Source of the DNA: an uncultured Clostridia bacterium
Lineage (GTDB): Bacteria; Bacillota; Clostridia; Oscillospirales; Ruminococcaceae
DNA: 22,794 nucleotides
Assembly: GCA_938014915.1 (NCBI GenBank)
Contig: CALLQQ010000009.1
Coordinates: 1 to 22,794 of the forward strand
Reading direction: 5' to 3'
A program made the position numbers and the translations under genes. The notes under the pieces are model-generated. The model saw nothing but the letters and a program-made list of their open reading frames with translations, searched no databases and was not told the DNA's origin. Positions 7,269 through 14,885 of the stretch are shown here, in pieces (positions within the stretch are counted from its first letter, which is position 1; every line of letters starts with the position of its first letter).

Positions 7269-7565
7269 ATGAATATAAAGAATGTTCCCAATATAGTTAA
7301 TGCTTATAAAGCAAATAACTTGAATAAGCGAGCTAAATCACCGGATAAAAGCATTGATAAAACAACTAATACCGATAAAATTGATTTTTCAAATAGTAGG
7401 ATAGATATTGTAGAAAATGTGAAAGCACCGATGGTAAAGAGTGTAGCGAGTGATGCCTCCCCAGAGCGGATAGAGGCATTGAAGAATTTAATTAATGCTG
7501 ATAAATACTTTATTCCTAGTGCACATATCGCTAGAGAAATTATAGGACTAAATATTGAGGTATAG
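7269..7565 (+). CDS. flgM: FlgM, anti-sigma-28 factor
   Basis: 98-residue anti-sigma factor that holds flagellar sigma-D/sigma-28 inactive until the hook-basal body is finished and FlgM is removed. The N-terminal half is polar and likely disordered (Lys/Asn/Ser-rich, 14-60). The conserved sigma-binding C-terminus reads SPERIEALKNLINADKYFIP followed by SAHIAREIIG (64-93), close to the family pattern R-x-x-x-L-(x)n-G-x-Y-x-(x)n-A-x-x-I. The start is ATG 7269, six bases after AAAAGGAGG; an earlier in-frame ATG at 7206 lies in the sigma-D promoter. It is the first gene of the operon and is followed after 29 bases by flgN, as in Bacillus subtilis. Low sequence identity is normal for FlgM; context makes the call strong. 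Confidence 0.88.
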   Translation: MNIKNVPNIVNAYKANNLNKRAKSPDKSIDKTTNTDKIDFSNSRIDIVENVKAPMVKSVASDASPERIEALKNLINADKYFIPSAHIAREIIGLNIEV

Positions 7566-7594
7566 CCAGCATTGAGCGGGAGGAAGGTTATTTC

Positions 7595-8062
7595 ATGGGG
7601 AAATTAGATGCTAAGAAATGCAAATTGATAATTGATTTCATGAGCGATTATATCGTGTATTACCGTGAATTGTTGGATTTTGAGAAGAACAAGCTAATTC
7701 TAGTTACGGAAGATGATGTTGATGGATTAATCGCATCGATAAGCACCGAGCAGGCATTAGTAATGCAGAGTGAATCGCTAGAAAATAAGAGATTAAAATT
7801 ATTTGATAGCCTAGGAATTGCAGATATGACGTATAAGAATATCGCTGAGAATTCGCCCGATGAATTCAGAAATAAGATTGAAGAAGATGCTAAGGAATTC
7901 ACAGCACTTGTTCTAGAAATTCAAAAGATAAATAAAGGCATTGAAACAATTATAAGCGAAAAGTTTAAATCGATGGGGAGAGATGAAGAGGCTACCGCAT
8001 ATACGGGTAAAGGTAAGAAAATTTCTACCACTGGTAATTCATCGATAATTAAAGATATATAG
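7595..8062 (+). CDS. flgN: FlgN-type export chaperone
   Basis: 155-residue, mostly alpha-helical coiled-coil protein lying between flgM and flgK. FlgN chaperones FlgK and FlgL to the flagellar type III export gate. The sequence shows the usual pattern: a helix beginning IIDFMSDYIVYYRELLDFEKNKLILV, a middle helix with EQALVMQSESLENKRLKLFDSLGI, a long C-terminal helix (about 90-130) and a polar disordered tail of about 25 residues (GKGKKISTTGNSS), the part that binds substrate in studied homologues. The ribosome binding site GGGAGGAAGG precedes ATG 7595. Its TAG stop (8060-8062) overlaps the ribosome binding site of flgK, suggesting translational coupling. The assignment relies on position plus helical pattern. 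Confidence 0.82.
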   Translation: MGKLDAKKCKLIIDFMSDYIVYYRELLDFEKNKLILVTEDDVDGLIASISTEQALVMQSESLENKRLKLFDSLGIADMTYKNIAENSPDEFRNKIEEDAKEFTALVLEIQKINKGIETIISEKFKSMGRDEEATAYTGKGKKISTTGNSSIIKDI

Positions 8063-8073
8063 GAGGAATGAAT

Positions 8074-9594
8074 TTGAGACCAACTTTTTTAGGATTTGAA
8101 ACAGCGAGGAAGGCCATCATGGCATCGCAAAAGTCACTAGATATAGTAGGGCATAATTTGGGGAATGTAAACACTAAGGGGTATACTCGCCAAAGAGTCG
8201 ATTTAGTATCGATAGCAACACCGTCGGGAGGACTGCGCTATTCAGCAGCACGCACGGCATTAGCAGGGCAGGGTGTTCACACTCCTGGAGTAGCACAAAT
8301 TCGTGATCCGTTCCTCGATAGAAGATTTAGAGAGTTAAATGCTTTTACAGAAGAACATCGGACAACATCTAATATTTTAGTCGATATTGAGAATGTAATT
8401 GGCAGCTTTGAAGACAAGGGACTGCACGATGTTTTACTAGATTTTGAAGATAAGCTAAAGACATTCGCAACGGATGCGCCCGATAGAGTCGAAATTGCAA
8501 ATATTACACTGACATCGGCTAAGAATGTGGCACAAATGCTAATCGATTATGATAAGAAGTTAACGCAAATTTACGACCAATCATTATTCGAGCTTGAGGC
8601 GGCGGTTGGGGATGTTAATGCTATTATAGATAAGTTAGGATCGCTCAACCAGCAAATCGTCAATGAATATATCGCTACTGGAGAGGCGAGCCTAGGCAAT
8701 GCGGTCAATCCGTCATACGGACCGAATGAATTGCTTGATGAGCGGAATCTATTGCTAGATCAGCTTTCATCATACGGCGATATAAAAGTATATAATAATG
8801 ACGATGGCTCAATAAGAGTTGAAATGGCCGATGTAACTGTTGTAGATGGGAAGAAAACTACCAATCTATCAATGAAGAATGAGCAATCGACGGGCGCGGT
8901 GATTCTATCTTTTACCGACGGTAATCCTGCTAAATTCGGAGCAGGCGCCATTAAAGGCTATGTAGAAATGATAAATGGTAATGGACCATATGCAATGAAT
9001 AGCCAGTCTGGCGAATACGGTATACCGTATTATAAGAGCGTTATAAATGAATTCGCTGCAAGTTTTTCTGAAGCATTCAATAGGGCGAATGGCGCCGTCG
9101 ATGCATCGGGTAATGTAGATTTTACATCTTCTAGGGCGATGTTCGTTTCCTCCGATGGTGGACCAATTACGGCGACGAATATCAGGGTATCGGCATCATG
9201 GTCGAATGATCCGCTCATGATAGCACGTGACCCCATCACTGATGAGGGTTCACTTGATCCGGCACAGTTATTGCGTTTGCGTCAGGTATTCGGAGAGAAA
9301 CTTGACTTCGGCGCTAAGGGCGATTTCAACGGTACCCTTGAGGAGTACATATCGTTCTACACAAATAGGTTGGGGCAACAAGCATCATTCGTAATCGGGC
9401 AGTTTGAAGCATCCGGCACAATAACGAATTCGATATTAACATCACGTGATGCCGTCAGCGCCGTATCGCTAGAAGAAGAAGGAATTAATATGCTCAACTT
9501 CCAAAAGTGGTTTAATGCATCTTCAAGACTGATGACGACACTTGATGAAGCGCTGGATACGATTATTAATTCAATGGGTCTAGTCGGTAGATAA
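8074..9594 (+). CDS. flgK: FlgK, hook-associated protein 1 (TTG start)
   Basis: 506-residue first protein of the hook-filament junction, exported through the flagellar secretion system. The N-terminal helical D0 domain carries the canonical RPTFLGFETARKAIMASQ and GHNLGNVNTKGYTRQRVDL stretches. The C-terminal D0 helix reads EEEGINMLNFQKWFNASSRL and ends in SMGLVGR. The region between holds the D1 coiled coil (about 90-200) and variable domains. I choose TTG 8074: AGGAGG at 8061-8066 lies seven bases before it, whereas the in-frame ATG at 8068 is only one base from that site, and starting at TTG gives the typical N-terminus MRPTF. It is coupled to flgN and followed 13 bases later by flgL. Length and ends are typical. 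Confidence 0.95.
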   Translation: MRPTFLGFETARKAIMASQKSLDIVGHNLGNVNTKGYTRQRVDLVSIATPSGGLRYSAARTALAGQGVHTPGVAQIRDPFLDRRFRELNAFTEEHRTTSNILVDIENVIGSFEDKGLHDVLLDFEDKLKTFATDAPDRVEIANITLTSAKNVAQMLIDYDKKLTQIYDQSLFELEAAVGDVNAIIDKLGSLNQQIVNEYIATGEASLGNAVNPSYGPNELLDERNLLLDQLSSYGDIKVYNNDDGSIRVEMADVTVVDGKKTTNLSMKNEQSTGAVILSFTDGNPAKFGAGAIKGYVEMINGNGPYAMNSQSGEYGIPYYKSVINEFAASFSEAFNRANGAVDASGNVDFTSSRAMFVSSDGGPITATNIRVSASWSNDPLMIARDPITDEGSLDPAQLLRLRQVFGEKLDFGAKGDFNGTLEEYISFYTNRLGQQASFVIGQFEASGTITNSILTSRDAVSAVSLEEEGINMLNFQKWFNASSRLMTTLDEALDTIINSMGLVGR

Positions 9595-9607
9595 TTAGGA
9601 GGATAAA

Positions 9608-10600
9608 ATGAGAGTAACACAGAGTATGATGACTCGTCAGTATTTGAAAAATCTTAATACGAATATGAACGAGATGAATAAAATTAATAATAGAATCCTA
9701 TCTAAGAGGAAGTTCTCAAAAGCATCTGAAGATCCTGTAAATGCTGCAAAAGCACTTAATGTACGACGTAATCTTGAGAAACTAAATTCCTATGAAAGGA
9801 ATTTAAAGACTGCGGATAGTATTTTGTCCGCGTCGGAAACTATCATAATGAGTCTTAGCAAATTAACGCAGAATGTTAAGGAATCCACATTAGAGGCTGT
9901 AAACGGCACGAATTCGCAAGATGAAGTTGATATAATAGCAAACCAACTCTTTAACTTTGCTGATGAGATGGTAAAGCAGCTGAATACGGACTTCGCTGGT
10001 CGTCAACTTTTCGGCGGTACGAATAATACGGAGCCGCCTTTTAGAATTGAGGATGAGGGCGGGGAAAAAGTTCTATATTTCAATGGTATAAAGATTGACG
10101 ATGCCGCAGATCTATCGGATATTCCACATACGAAAGATATTTTTGTTGATGTCGGACTAGGATTGCAATTAGGTGCAGATGGCGAGGTCGATCCCCAAAC
10201 GGCGCTGAAACTTTCTATCAATGGTGCTGAGGCTACTGGATACGGCGTTGATGCAGATGGCGATCCTAAGAACGTCGTTTCCTTAACATTATCAATTGTA
10301 AATTCGTTAAGGGCGGGGGACAGGGATAAGGCACTTGCGCTATCATCGAAATTAGACGAAGCAAATTCGGCACTGCTTATTTCAATTGCTGATATTGGTA
10401 ATAGGAGCGAATATATCGAATTTAATCTTGAAAGAGTAAATTCAAATAGGTTTAATCTACTATCGGAGCAGAATGATGCAGAATCAATCGATATGGCGGC
10501 AGAATTAATTGACTATGAAGTATTACAACTTGCATATAATGCGACACTACAAATGGGCGCAACATTGATACCACCATCAATATTCGATTATATAAGATAA
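9608..10600 (+). CDS. flgL: FlgL, hook-associated protein 3
   Basis: 330-residue second junction protein joining FlgK to the flagellin filament. The N-terminus MRVTQSMMTRQYLKNLN and the following FSKASEDPVNAAKALNVRRN match the flagellin-like N-terminal helices of FlgL (the family's KFSKASEDP hallmark). The C-terminal helix DMAAELIDYEVLQLAYNATL, ending near the chain end, is the paired D0 segment. Between them lies DFAGRQLFGGTNNTEPPF, the conserved turn at the start of the variable domain. The ribosome binding site AGGAGG sits seven bases before ATG 9608. It is part of the flgM operon, and the gene after it encodes a YviE-like protein, as in Bacillus. Confidence 0.95.
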   Translation: MRVTQSMMTRQYLKNLNTNMNEMNKINNRILSKRKFSKASEDPVNAAKALNVRRNLEKLNSYERNLKTADSILSASETIIMSLSKLTQNVKESTLEAVNGTNSQDEVDIIANQLFNFADEMVKQLNTDFAGRQLFGGTNNTEPPFRIEDEGGEKVLYFNGIKIDDAADLSDIPHTKDIFVDVGLGLQLGADGEVDPQTALKLSINGAEATGYGVDADGDPKNVVSLTLSIVNSLRAGDRDKALALSSKLDEANSALLISIADIGNRSEYIEFNLERVNSNRFNLLSEQNDAESIDMAAELIDYEVLQLAYNATLQMGATLIPPSIFDYIR

Positions 10601-10632
10601 TTTAGACTAGCTTTATGTGAGGAGTTATAAAA

Positions 10633-11253
10633 ATGGAGCCAGTATTACAAATTACAAGTATACCAATTTCAATAGAAATTTCAGTCAATCCTGCCTCATT
10701 CGAGCAAAAAGTCGATATGCCAAAGGCGAAAATGAAACGAAATTCGGGCGGGCTAACAATTGAAGCCGAACCCGTGCAGATACGCATTGACTCATTTAAA
10801 ATGCGTGAAAGCATTGGACAAAAAACAGTGGGAACTCTAGTTAAAGAGAGCGCGGAAAAGGGAATTAAACTGTCCTATGAGGGCGCCGCTAGAGTTGTAA
10901 GAGAGGGCCACGCTCTAGCTGAAATATATAAGGGCAATACTCCGGCATCAATAGCTAAATCTAGGGCGAAAATAGCTAGAAAGGTTAATACGGTTATGGA
11001 GATCATCCCTAGTAACGGCCCCGATATTTCATGGAGTGACGGCAAATTAAATATAAACTATTCGGTTGACGAATTGGAATTTGACTGGGATGTGCAAGCG
11101 AGGGCAGAACTTGAGTTTATACCAGCTAAAATAGAATTCATTGTTAAAGAAAAGCCACGTGTTGAAATTGAATATATAGGTAGACCACTCTATGTTCCTC
11201 CAAGTGCCGATCCAGAATATGTGGAACCGGCGAGCATGGACATTAAAGGGTAG
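10633..11253 (+). CDS. DUF6470 (YviE-like) flagellar-locus protein
   Basis: 206 residues, function not established. It begins PVLQITSIPISIEIS, followed by a short-motif region around NSGGLTIEAEPVQIRID, then a helical stretch (about 60-115) and a beta-rich C-terminus with alternating VEIEYIGRPLYVPPSADP. The pattern and the position between flgL and fliW match YviE/DUF6470 of Bacillus, a conserved but poorly understood companion of the late flagellar genes. No signal peptide, transmembrane helix or catalytic motif is visible. Ribosome binding site GAGGAG precedes ATG 10633 and the gene starts 32 bases after flgL. Conserved company suggests a late assembly or checkpoint role, but that is inference. 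Confidence 0.82.
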   Translation: MEPVLQITSIPISIEISVNPASFEQKVDMPKAKMKRNSGGLTIEAEPVQIRIDSFKMRESIGQKTVGTLVKESAEKGIKLSYEGAARVVREGHALAEIYKGNTPASIAKSRAKIARKVNTVMEIIPSNGPDISWSDGKLNINYSVDELEFDWDVQARAELEFIPAKIEFIVKEKPRVEIEYIGRPLYVPPSADPEYVEPASMDIKG

Positions 11254-11318
11254 CACATGGAATTAACTTGATTTATGGAATAAAGACAACCGGATTTAAG
11301 GGAAAGGTAAGTTGAATT

Positions 11319-11780
11319 ATGGAAAACAAGGATAAAAAGAATTTCACCGTTAACACGAGGGATTTCGGTGAAATTCAGGTAAAAGAAACCGATATAATCA
11401 CATTTCCGAATGGGCTATTTGCATTCGAAGATATGAAGAGATTCATATTAATAACGCCAAAAGGGGAAGATGAATTCCCGATGTGGCTGCAATCGGTCGA
11501 ATCTAGCGAGCTATGTTTCATCGTTTTTGATCCGCAGAAGATATTTGATACTTTCCAACCTAGATTAGATAGAAATACACTTTCATTGTTGAAAATTGAT
11601 GATATATCTAAAGCAAGATTCCTATCAATTGCCGTTATTTACGATGATTATATGAAAACTACCGTAAACTTAAAGAGTCCGATTGTAATAAATGCAGAAA
11701 AATTAATAGGTGCGCAGATCATTCTTGATGAATCGTATCCATTCAAGCACCCACTCTTTTCAGAAGTGGAGGGCAAATAA
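11319..11780 (+). CDS. fliW: FliW, CsrA antagonist and flagellin-binding assembly factor
   Basis: 153-residue cytoplasmic protein. In Bacillus FliW binds newly made flagellin; once flagellin is exported, free FliW binds CsrA and releases flagellin mRNA from repression. The fold signature is clear: RDFGEIQVKETDIITFPNGL, then FAFEDMKRFILI, PMWLQSVESSELCFIVFDP, and the late NLKSPIVINAEKLIGAQIIL, all familiar FliW segments. Length is close to Bacillus FliW. Its stop codon (11778-11780) directly abuts the csrA ATG, so the two partners are probably made in fixed ratio. A modest ribosome binding site (GGAAAGG) lies upstream. Confidence 0.95.
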   Translation: MENKDKKNFTVNTRDFGEIQVKETDIITFPNGLFAFEDMKRFILITPKGEDEFPMWLQSVESSELCFIVFDPQKIFDTFQPRLDRNTLSLLKIDDISKARFLSIAVIYDDYMKTTVNLKSPIVINAEKLIGAQIILDESYPFKHPLFSEVEGK

Positions 11781-12005
11781 ATGTTAGTTGTAACGAGGAA
11801 AATCGACGAGAGCATTATAATATCCGACAATATTGAAGTAACAGTTCTTGAGGTAACTGGCGACAGAGTAAAGCTTGGGATATCCGCTCCCCGTGATATT
11901 AAGATTATTAGAAATGAATTGCGTGATGCCCAGAAGCTAAATGAGGAAGCGATAAAAGCACCATCAAAGAATATATTGTCGCAAATGTTGGACGACAAAG
12001 ACTAA
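11781..12005 (+). CDS. csrA: CsrA, RNA-binding translational repressor
   Basis: 74-residue homodimeric beta-strand protein that binds GGA motifs in mRNA leaders, in Firmicutes mainly that of flagellin. The sequence MLVVTRKIDESIIISDNIEV, then DRVKLGISAPRDIKIIRNEL is textbook CsrA, including the R4-like and R44-like basic RNA-binding positions (TRK and IIRNEL). The C-terminal extension of about 20 residues is longer than in gamma-proteobacteria, consistent with the FliW-regulated type. ATG directly follows the fliW stop, with GGAGGG inside the fliW end serving as ribosome binding site, which indicates translational coupling. The flagellin gene expected as its target is not in this window. Confidence 0.97.
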   Translation: MLVVTRKIDESIIISDNIEVTVLEVTGDRVKLGISAPRDIKIIRNELRDAQKLNEEAIKAPSKNILSQMLDDKD

Positions 12006-12024
12006 ACAACGGGAAGGTGATACA

Positions 12025-14427
12025 ATGTCAATCAAATCATTACAGAATACGATATTACGCACAAGCGGACTTAATTCGGGCATAGATACAGAAGCATTAG
12101 TTGAAGCAATGAGCGCACGCACAAAACTACGTATCGATACACAGAATCGTCAAGTGCAGACGTTAAAATGGAAGCAAGAGGCATACCGTAGTGTAATAAC
12201 TAAGATTAACGATTTTAAGGGTAAGTATTTCGATATGTTAAAGCCGAAAACAAACCTACTTTCAACATCGCTATTCAATACACGTTCGGTAAAGTCAAGC
12301 TCCACCGCTGTTTCCATGTCGGTAGCGAATTCGGCGCTTGAGGGAACATATCGCCTGAATGTCGATAGCATTGCAACAGCGCAGAAGATTACATCTTCAT
12401 CCAATGTCACCGACGGCATCAAGATAGACCTTGATAACACAGTAGAAGGTCAAGAATACAAAGTTAAAGTGAAGCTCGGCACAGTGGAAAAAGAAATTTC
12501 TTTCATCGGCGGTGAAAATGCAAGGGATAGCATCAACGATGCTCTAGATAAAGCATTCGGAAAGACGAATATAGACGGCATGAATTCCTCAAGGATTTCC
12601 GTCGATAGTAATGGGAAATTATCTGCGACGGGCGGAACCGATATCTACCTATCTTCAGTAGAAGGTGATATTGGAATAACGGGTACGGTGAGCAATAAAG
12701 TATCACTTGGCACGAAATTATCGCAAATTGGATTTTCTACTGAATTGGTAGGCGATAAATATGAATTCACCATCAACGGTGAGGAATTTTCATTCAGCGG
12801 CGATCATACAATTCAAGAAGTGATGAATAAGATTAACAGGAGTGAAGCGGGCGTTCAGATGTCGTTTTCGTCCGTTAGCAATACGTTCTCCATTACCGCA
12901 AAGCAGCTAGGATCGGGCAATAATATTGAGATAAGCCAAACATCGGGTAATTTGCTATCGTCATTGATGGGCATCGGCACGGATTCAGGTGGCACGGTAA
13001 CATCTAGGACTTTAAACAATGCTAAAATTGATGGTCAGTCTTTCGAATACGGACAAGTGATTGACGATGAATTCGTTCCATCATTCGATGCGGATAACTA
13101 TAACGGAAAAACTTTCGCCCTTGATATAGCTGGTCACGGTGAAGTTACGGTCGATCTTGGAGAATACGCATCTTATGAGGAGATGCTTGCCGATATAAAT
13201 ATGCAAATCGCCGAGCAGACGGGAAATAGCAATGTTCGCGCAACTATCAAAGTGGACGGCGATAACAATGCTACCGTGTCGATTCTATCATCGACGGGAG
13301 CGGGTATAACGGTGAATGACGGCGAAGGTGTTCTATCATCACTTGGTGTGCAAAATGGCGATACGAACTCATCTATTGACAAAACATTCAGAGAAATGTA
13401 CGGCATTTCTAGCGGTAGTATTACAGTAAATGGGCAAACTCATAATATTGACGAGTCGACGAAGATTAGCGATATTTTCGACATTGATGATACGACGGGC
13501 AAGACAACGATAAATTCATTCAGTGCGACTGGCGAAGCAGTCAATGCACTTAAAGAGATATTCGGCGCATCGTCATTCGGCGGTAATGAAACGTCCGCAG
13601 TCTTCACAGATGGAACGAATGCAGTTTTCAATATCAATGGGGAAACTATCGAGAGTGCGAGTAACAGCTATACATATGGCGGAATTACATTGAGCATCAC
13701 TAATGCTGCTGTTGGAGCGGGCGAAATCACACTTGAAGTCGGCAGAGATACATCGAGCGTGGCTGAAGTTATCAAGGGGTTCGTCGAGGATTATAATACT
13801 CTTATTGCTGACTTAAATTCGCAGATATTGCAAAAACCTGATTCGAATTACCCTCCTCTAACAGAGGAGCAGAAAGAAACAATGAAAGATTCCCAGATTG
13901 AGAAGTGGGAGGCTAAGGCTCAAGAAGGACTGCTATATAACAATAGATCCATATCTTCAATGCTCACATCAAAAAAAACGGCGCTTTACATCACAGTTGA
14001 TGGATTTTCGCTGGCTTATATGGGAATAACAACTTCCAAGGACTGGATGGAAAACGGCAAGCTAATCATAGACGAGGAAAAACTAAATGCAGCTATCGAA
14101 ACCAATCTTGAAAAAGTAACATCGCTATTTACAAATCCCGAGGACGGAATTGCGGCAAAGGTTAATAACATGCTTGATTCTGCGGTTAGAACAACGGGCG
14201 ATGTTAAGGGGACATTGATACAAATCGCAGGTGCCCCAACTGGTATAACATCGGTACAGAATAGATTATCGGATCAATTGAAAGAATATGCAGAATTGAT
14301 TCAAGCGTTAGAAGATAGATACGAAAGAGAACAAGCGAGGTATTGGAGCCAATTCACTCACTTAGAAAAAGTTATGGGACAGCTAAATAGCCAAAGTGCC
14401 AGTATCATGAGTTTGTTCCCACAATAG
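12025..14427 (+). CDS. fliD: FliD, flagellar filament cap (large variant)
   Basis: 800-residue filament cap, which sits at the filament tip and folds incoming flagellin. The N-terminal D0/D1 segment LRTSGLNSGIDTEALVEAM, then the KLRIDTQNRQVQTLKWKQEA helix and RSVITKINDFKGKYF are diagnostic (FliD_N). The C-terminal FliD_C part includes VAEVIKGFVEDYNTLIADLN, LEKVTSLFTNPEDGIAAKVN and the final coiled coil LSDQLKEYAELIQALEDRYE. It is markedly longer than the roughly 500 residues common in Bacillus; the extra length lies in the middle (about 150-560), with repeated beta-rich units such as KIDGQSFEYGQV and SSGSITVNGQTHNIDE. GGGAAGGTG precedes ATG 12025, 19 bases after csrA. FliS follows at once. 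Confidence 0.95.
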   Translation: MSIKSLQNTILRTSGLNSGIDTEALVEAMSARTKLRIDTQNRQVQTLKWKQEAYRSVITKINDFKGKYFDMLKPKTNLLSTSLFNTRSVKSSSTAVSMSVANSALEGTYRLNVDSIATAQKITSSSNVTDGIKIDLDNTVEGQEYKVKVKLGTVEKEISFIGGENARDSINDALDKAFGKTNIDGMNSSRISVDSNGKLSATGGTDIYLSSVEGDIGITGTVSNKVSLGTKLSQIGFSTELVGDKYEFTINGEEFSFSGDHTIQEVMNKINRSEAGVQMSFSSVSNTFSITAKQLGSGNNIEISQTSGNLLSSLMGIGTDSGGTVTSRTLNNAKIDGQSFEYGQVIDDEFVPSFDADNYNGKTFALDIAGHGEVTVDLGEYASYEEMLADINMQIAEQTGNSNVRATIKVDGDNNATVSILSSTGAGITVNDGEGVLSSLGVQNGDTNSSIDKTFREMYGISSGSITVNGQTHNIDESTKISDIFDIDDTTGKTTINSFSATGEAVNALKEIFGASSFGGNETSAVFTDGTNAVFNINGETIESASNSYTYGGITLSITNAAVGAGEITLEVGRDTSSVAEVIKGFVEDYNTLIADLNSQILQKPDSNYPPLTEEQKETMKDSQIEKWEAKAQEGLLYNNRSISSMLTSKKTALYITVDGFSLAYMGITTSKDWMENGKLIIDEEKLNAAIETNLEKVTSLFTNPEDGIAAKVNNMLDSAVRTTGDVKGTLIQIAGAPTGITSVQNRLSDQLKEYAELIQALEDRYEREQARYWSQFTHLEKVMGQLNSQSASIMSLFPQ

Positions 14428-14440
14428 GAGGTAACTAATT

Positions 14441-14809
14441 ATGCAGGCTAATGCTTATCAACAATATCAGCAGAATCAGCAACAGTCTATCAACGCATTA
14501 TCACCGATGGCGATAATTGTGAAGATGTTTACTGAGGCGGAAAAAGAGATTCTAAAGGCTGGAATATATATTGATAACAAGAATTTTGCTCTTGCTAATA
14601 AATCTATTATCAAGATTCAAGGCATTGTCCATTCACTGAAAACATCTTTAGATATGGATTATGAAATTTCCAGCAATCTACTTGCTTTATATGAATATTT
14701 CTTTGCACAGCTAGTAGAAGCAAATTTAAAGAAGGATAAAGGAATTCTGATGGAGATTCTGCCGATGATTACCGAACTTAAAGACACGTTTACTCAAATT
14801 AGTAATTAA
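14441..14809 (+). CDS. fliS: FliS, flagellin export chaperone
   Basis: 122-residue helical chaperone that binds the flagellin C-terminus and prevents premature polymerisation. The N-terminus MQANAYQQYQQNQQQSINAL is the FliS type (AY-x-x-Y-x-x-N) followed by SPMAIIVKMFTEAEKEI, which replaces the usual SPxELIxMLYDGA; the Tyr of MLYDG is Phe here. Later helices NKSIIKIQGIVHSLKTSLDM and ISSNLLALYEYFFAQLVEAN are typical (family LYxYLxxxLxxAN). The ribosome binding site AGGAGG lies nine bases before ATG 14441, 13 bases after fliD. The divergence at the MLYDG site could mean a changed flagellin contact, but the gene is certainly FliS-like. Confidence 0.92.
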   Translation: MQANAYQQYQQNQQQSINALSPMAIIVKMFTEAEKEILKAGIYIDNKNFALANKSIIKIQGIVHSLKTSLDMDYEISSNLLALYEYFFAQLVEANLKKDKGILMEILPMITELKDTFTQISN

Positions 14810-14824
14810 AATACTTATTCTGTG

Positions 14825-14860
14825 AATGCTCCTTGTCTATTAATTTAGGCATGGTGCATT
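14825..14860 (+). promoter_or_regulatory. Possible leader hairpin before the FliT/FlgN-like gene
   Basis: AATGCTCC (14825-14832) faces GGTGCATT (14853-14860), a stem with one T-T mismatch and a 20-base loop in the 76-base gap after fliS. There is no T run, so it could tune mRNA stability or downstream expression. Weak evidence. Confidence 0.3.
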
Positions 14861-14885
14861 TGCGGATTGATGGGGGGAAATTAAT

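Noticed and set aside
13190..13200. GCCGATAT inside fliD, resembling a sigma-D -10 element
   Set aside because: No TAAA-like element 15 bases upstream and it lies in the middle of a coding sequence.
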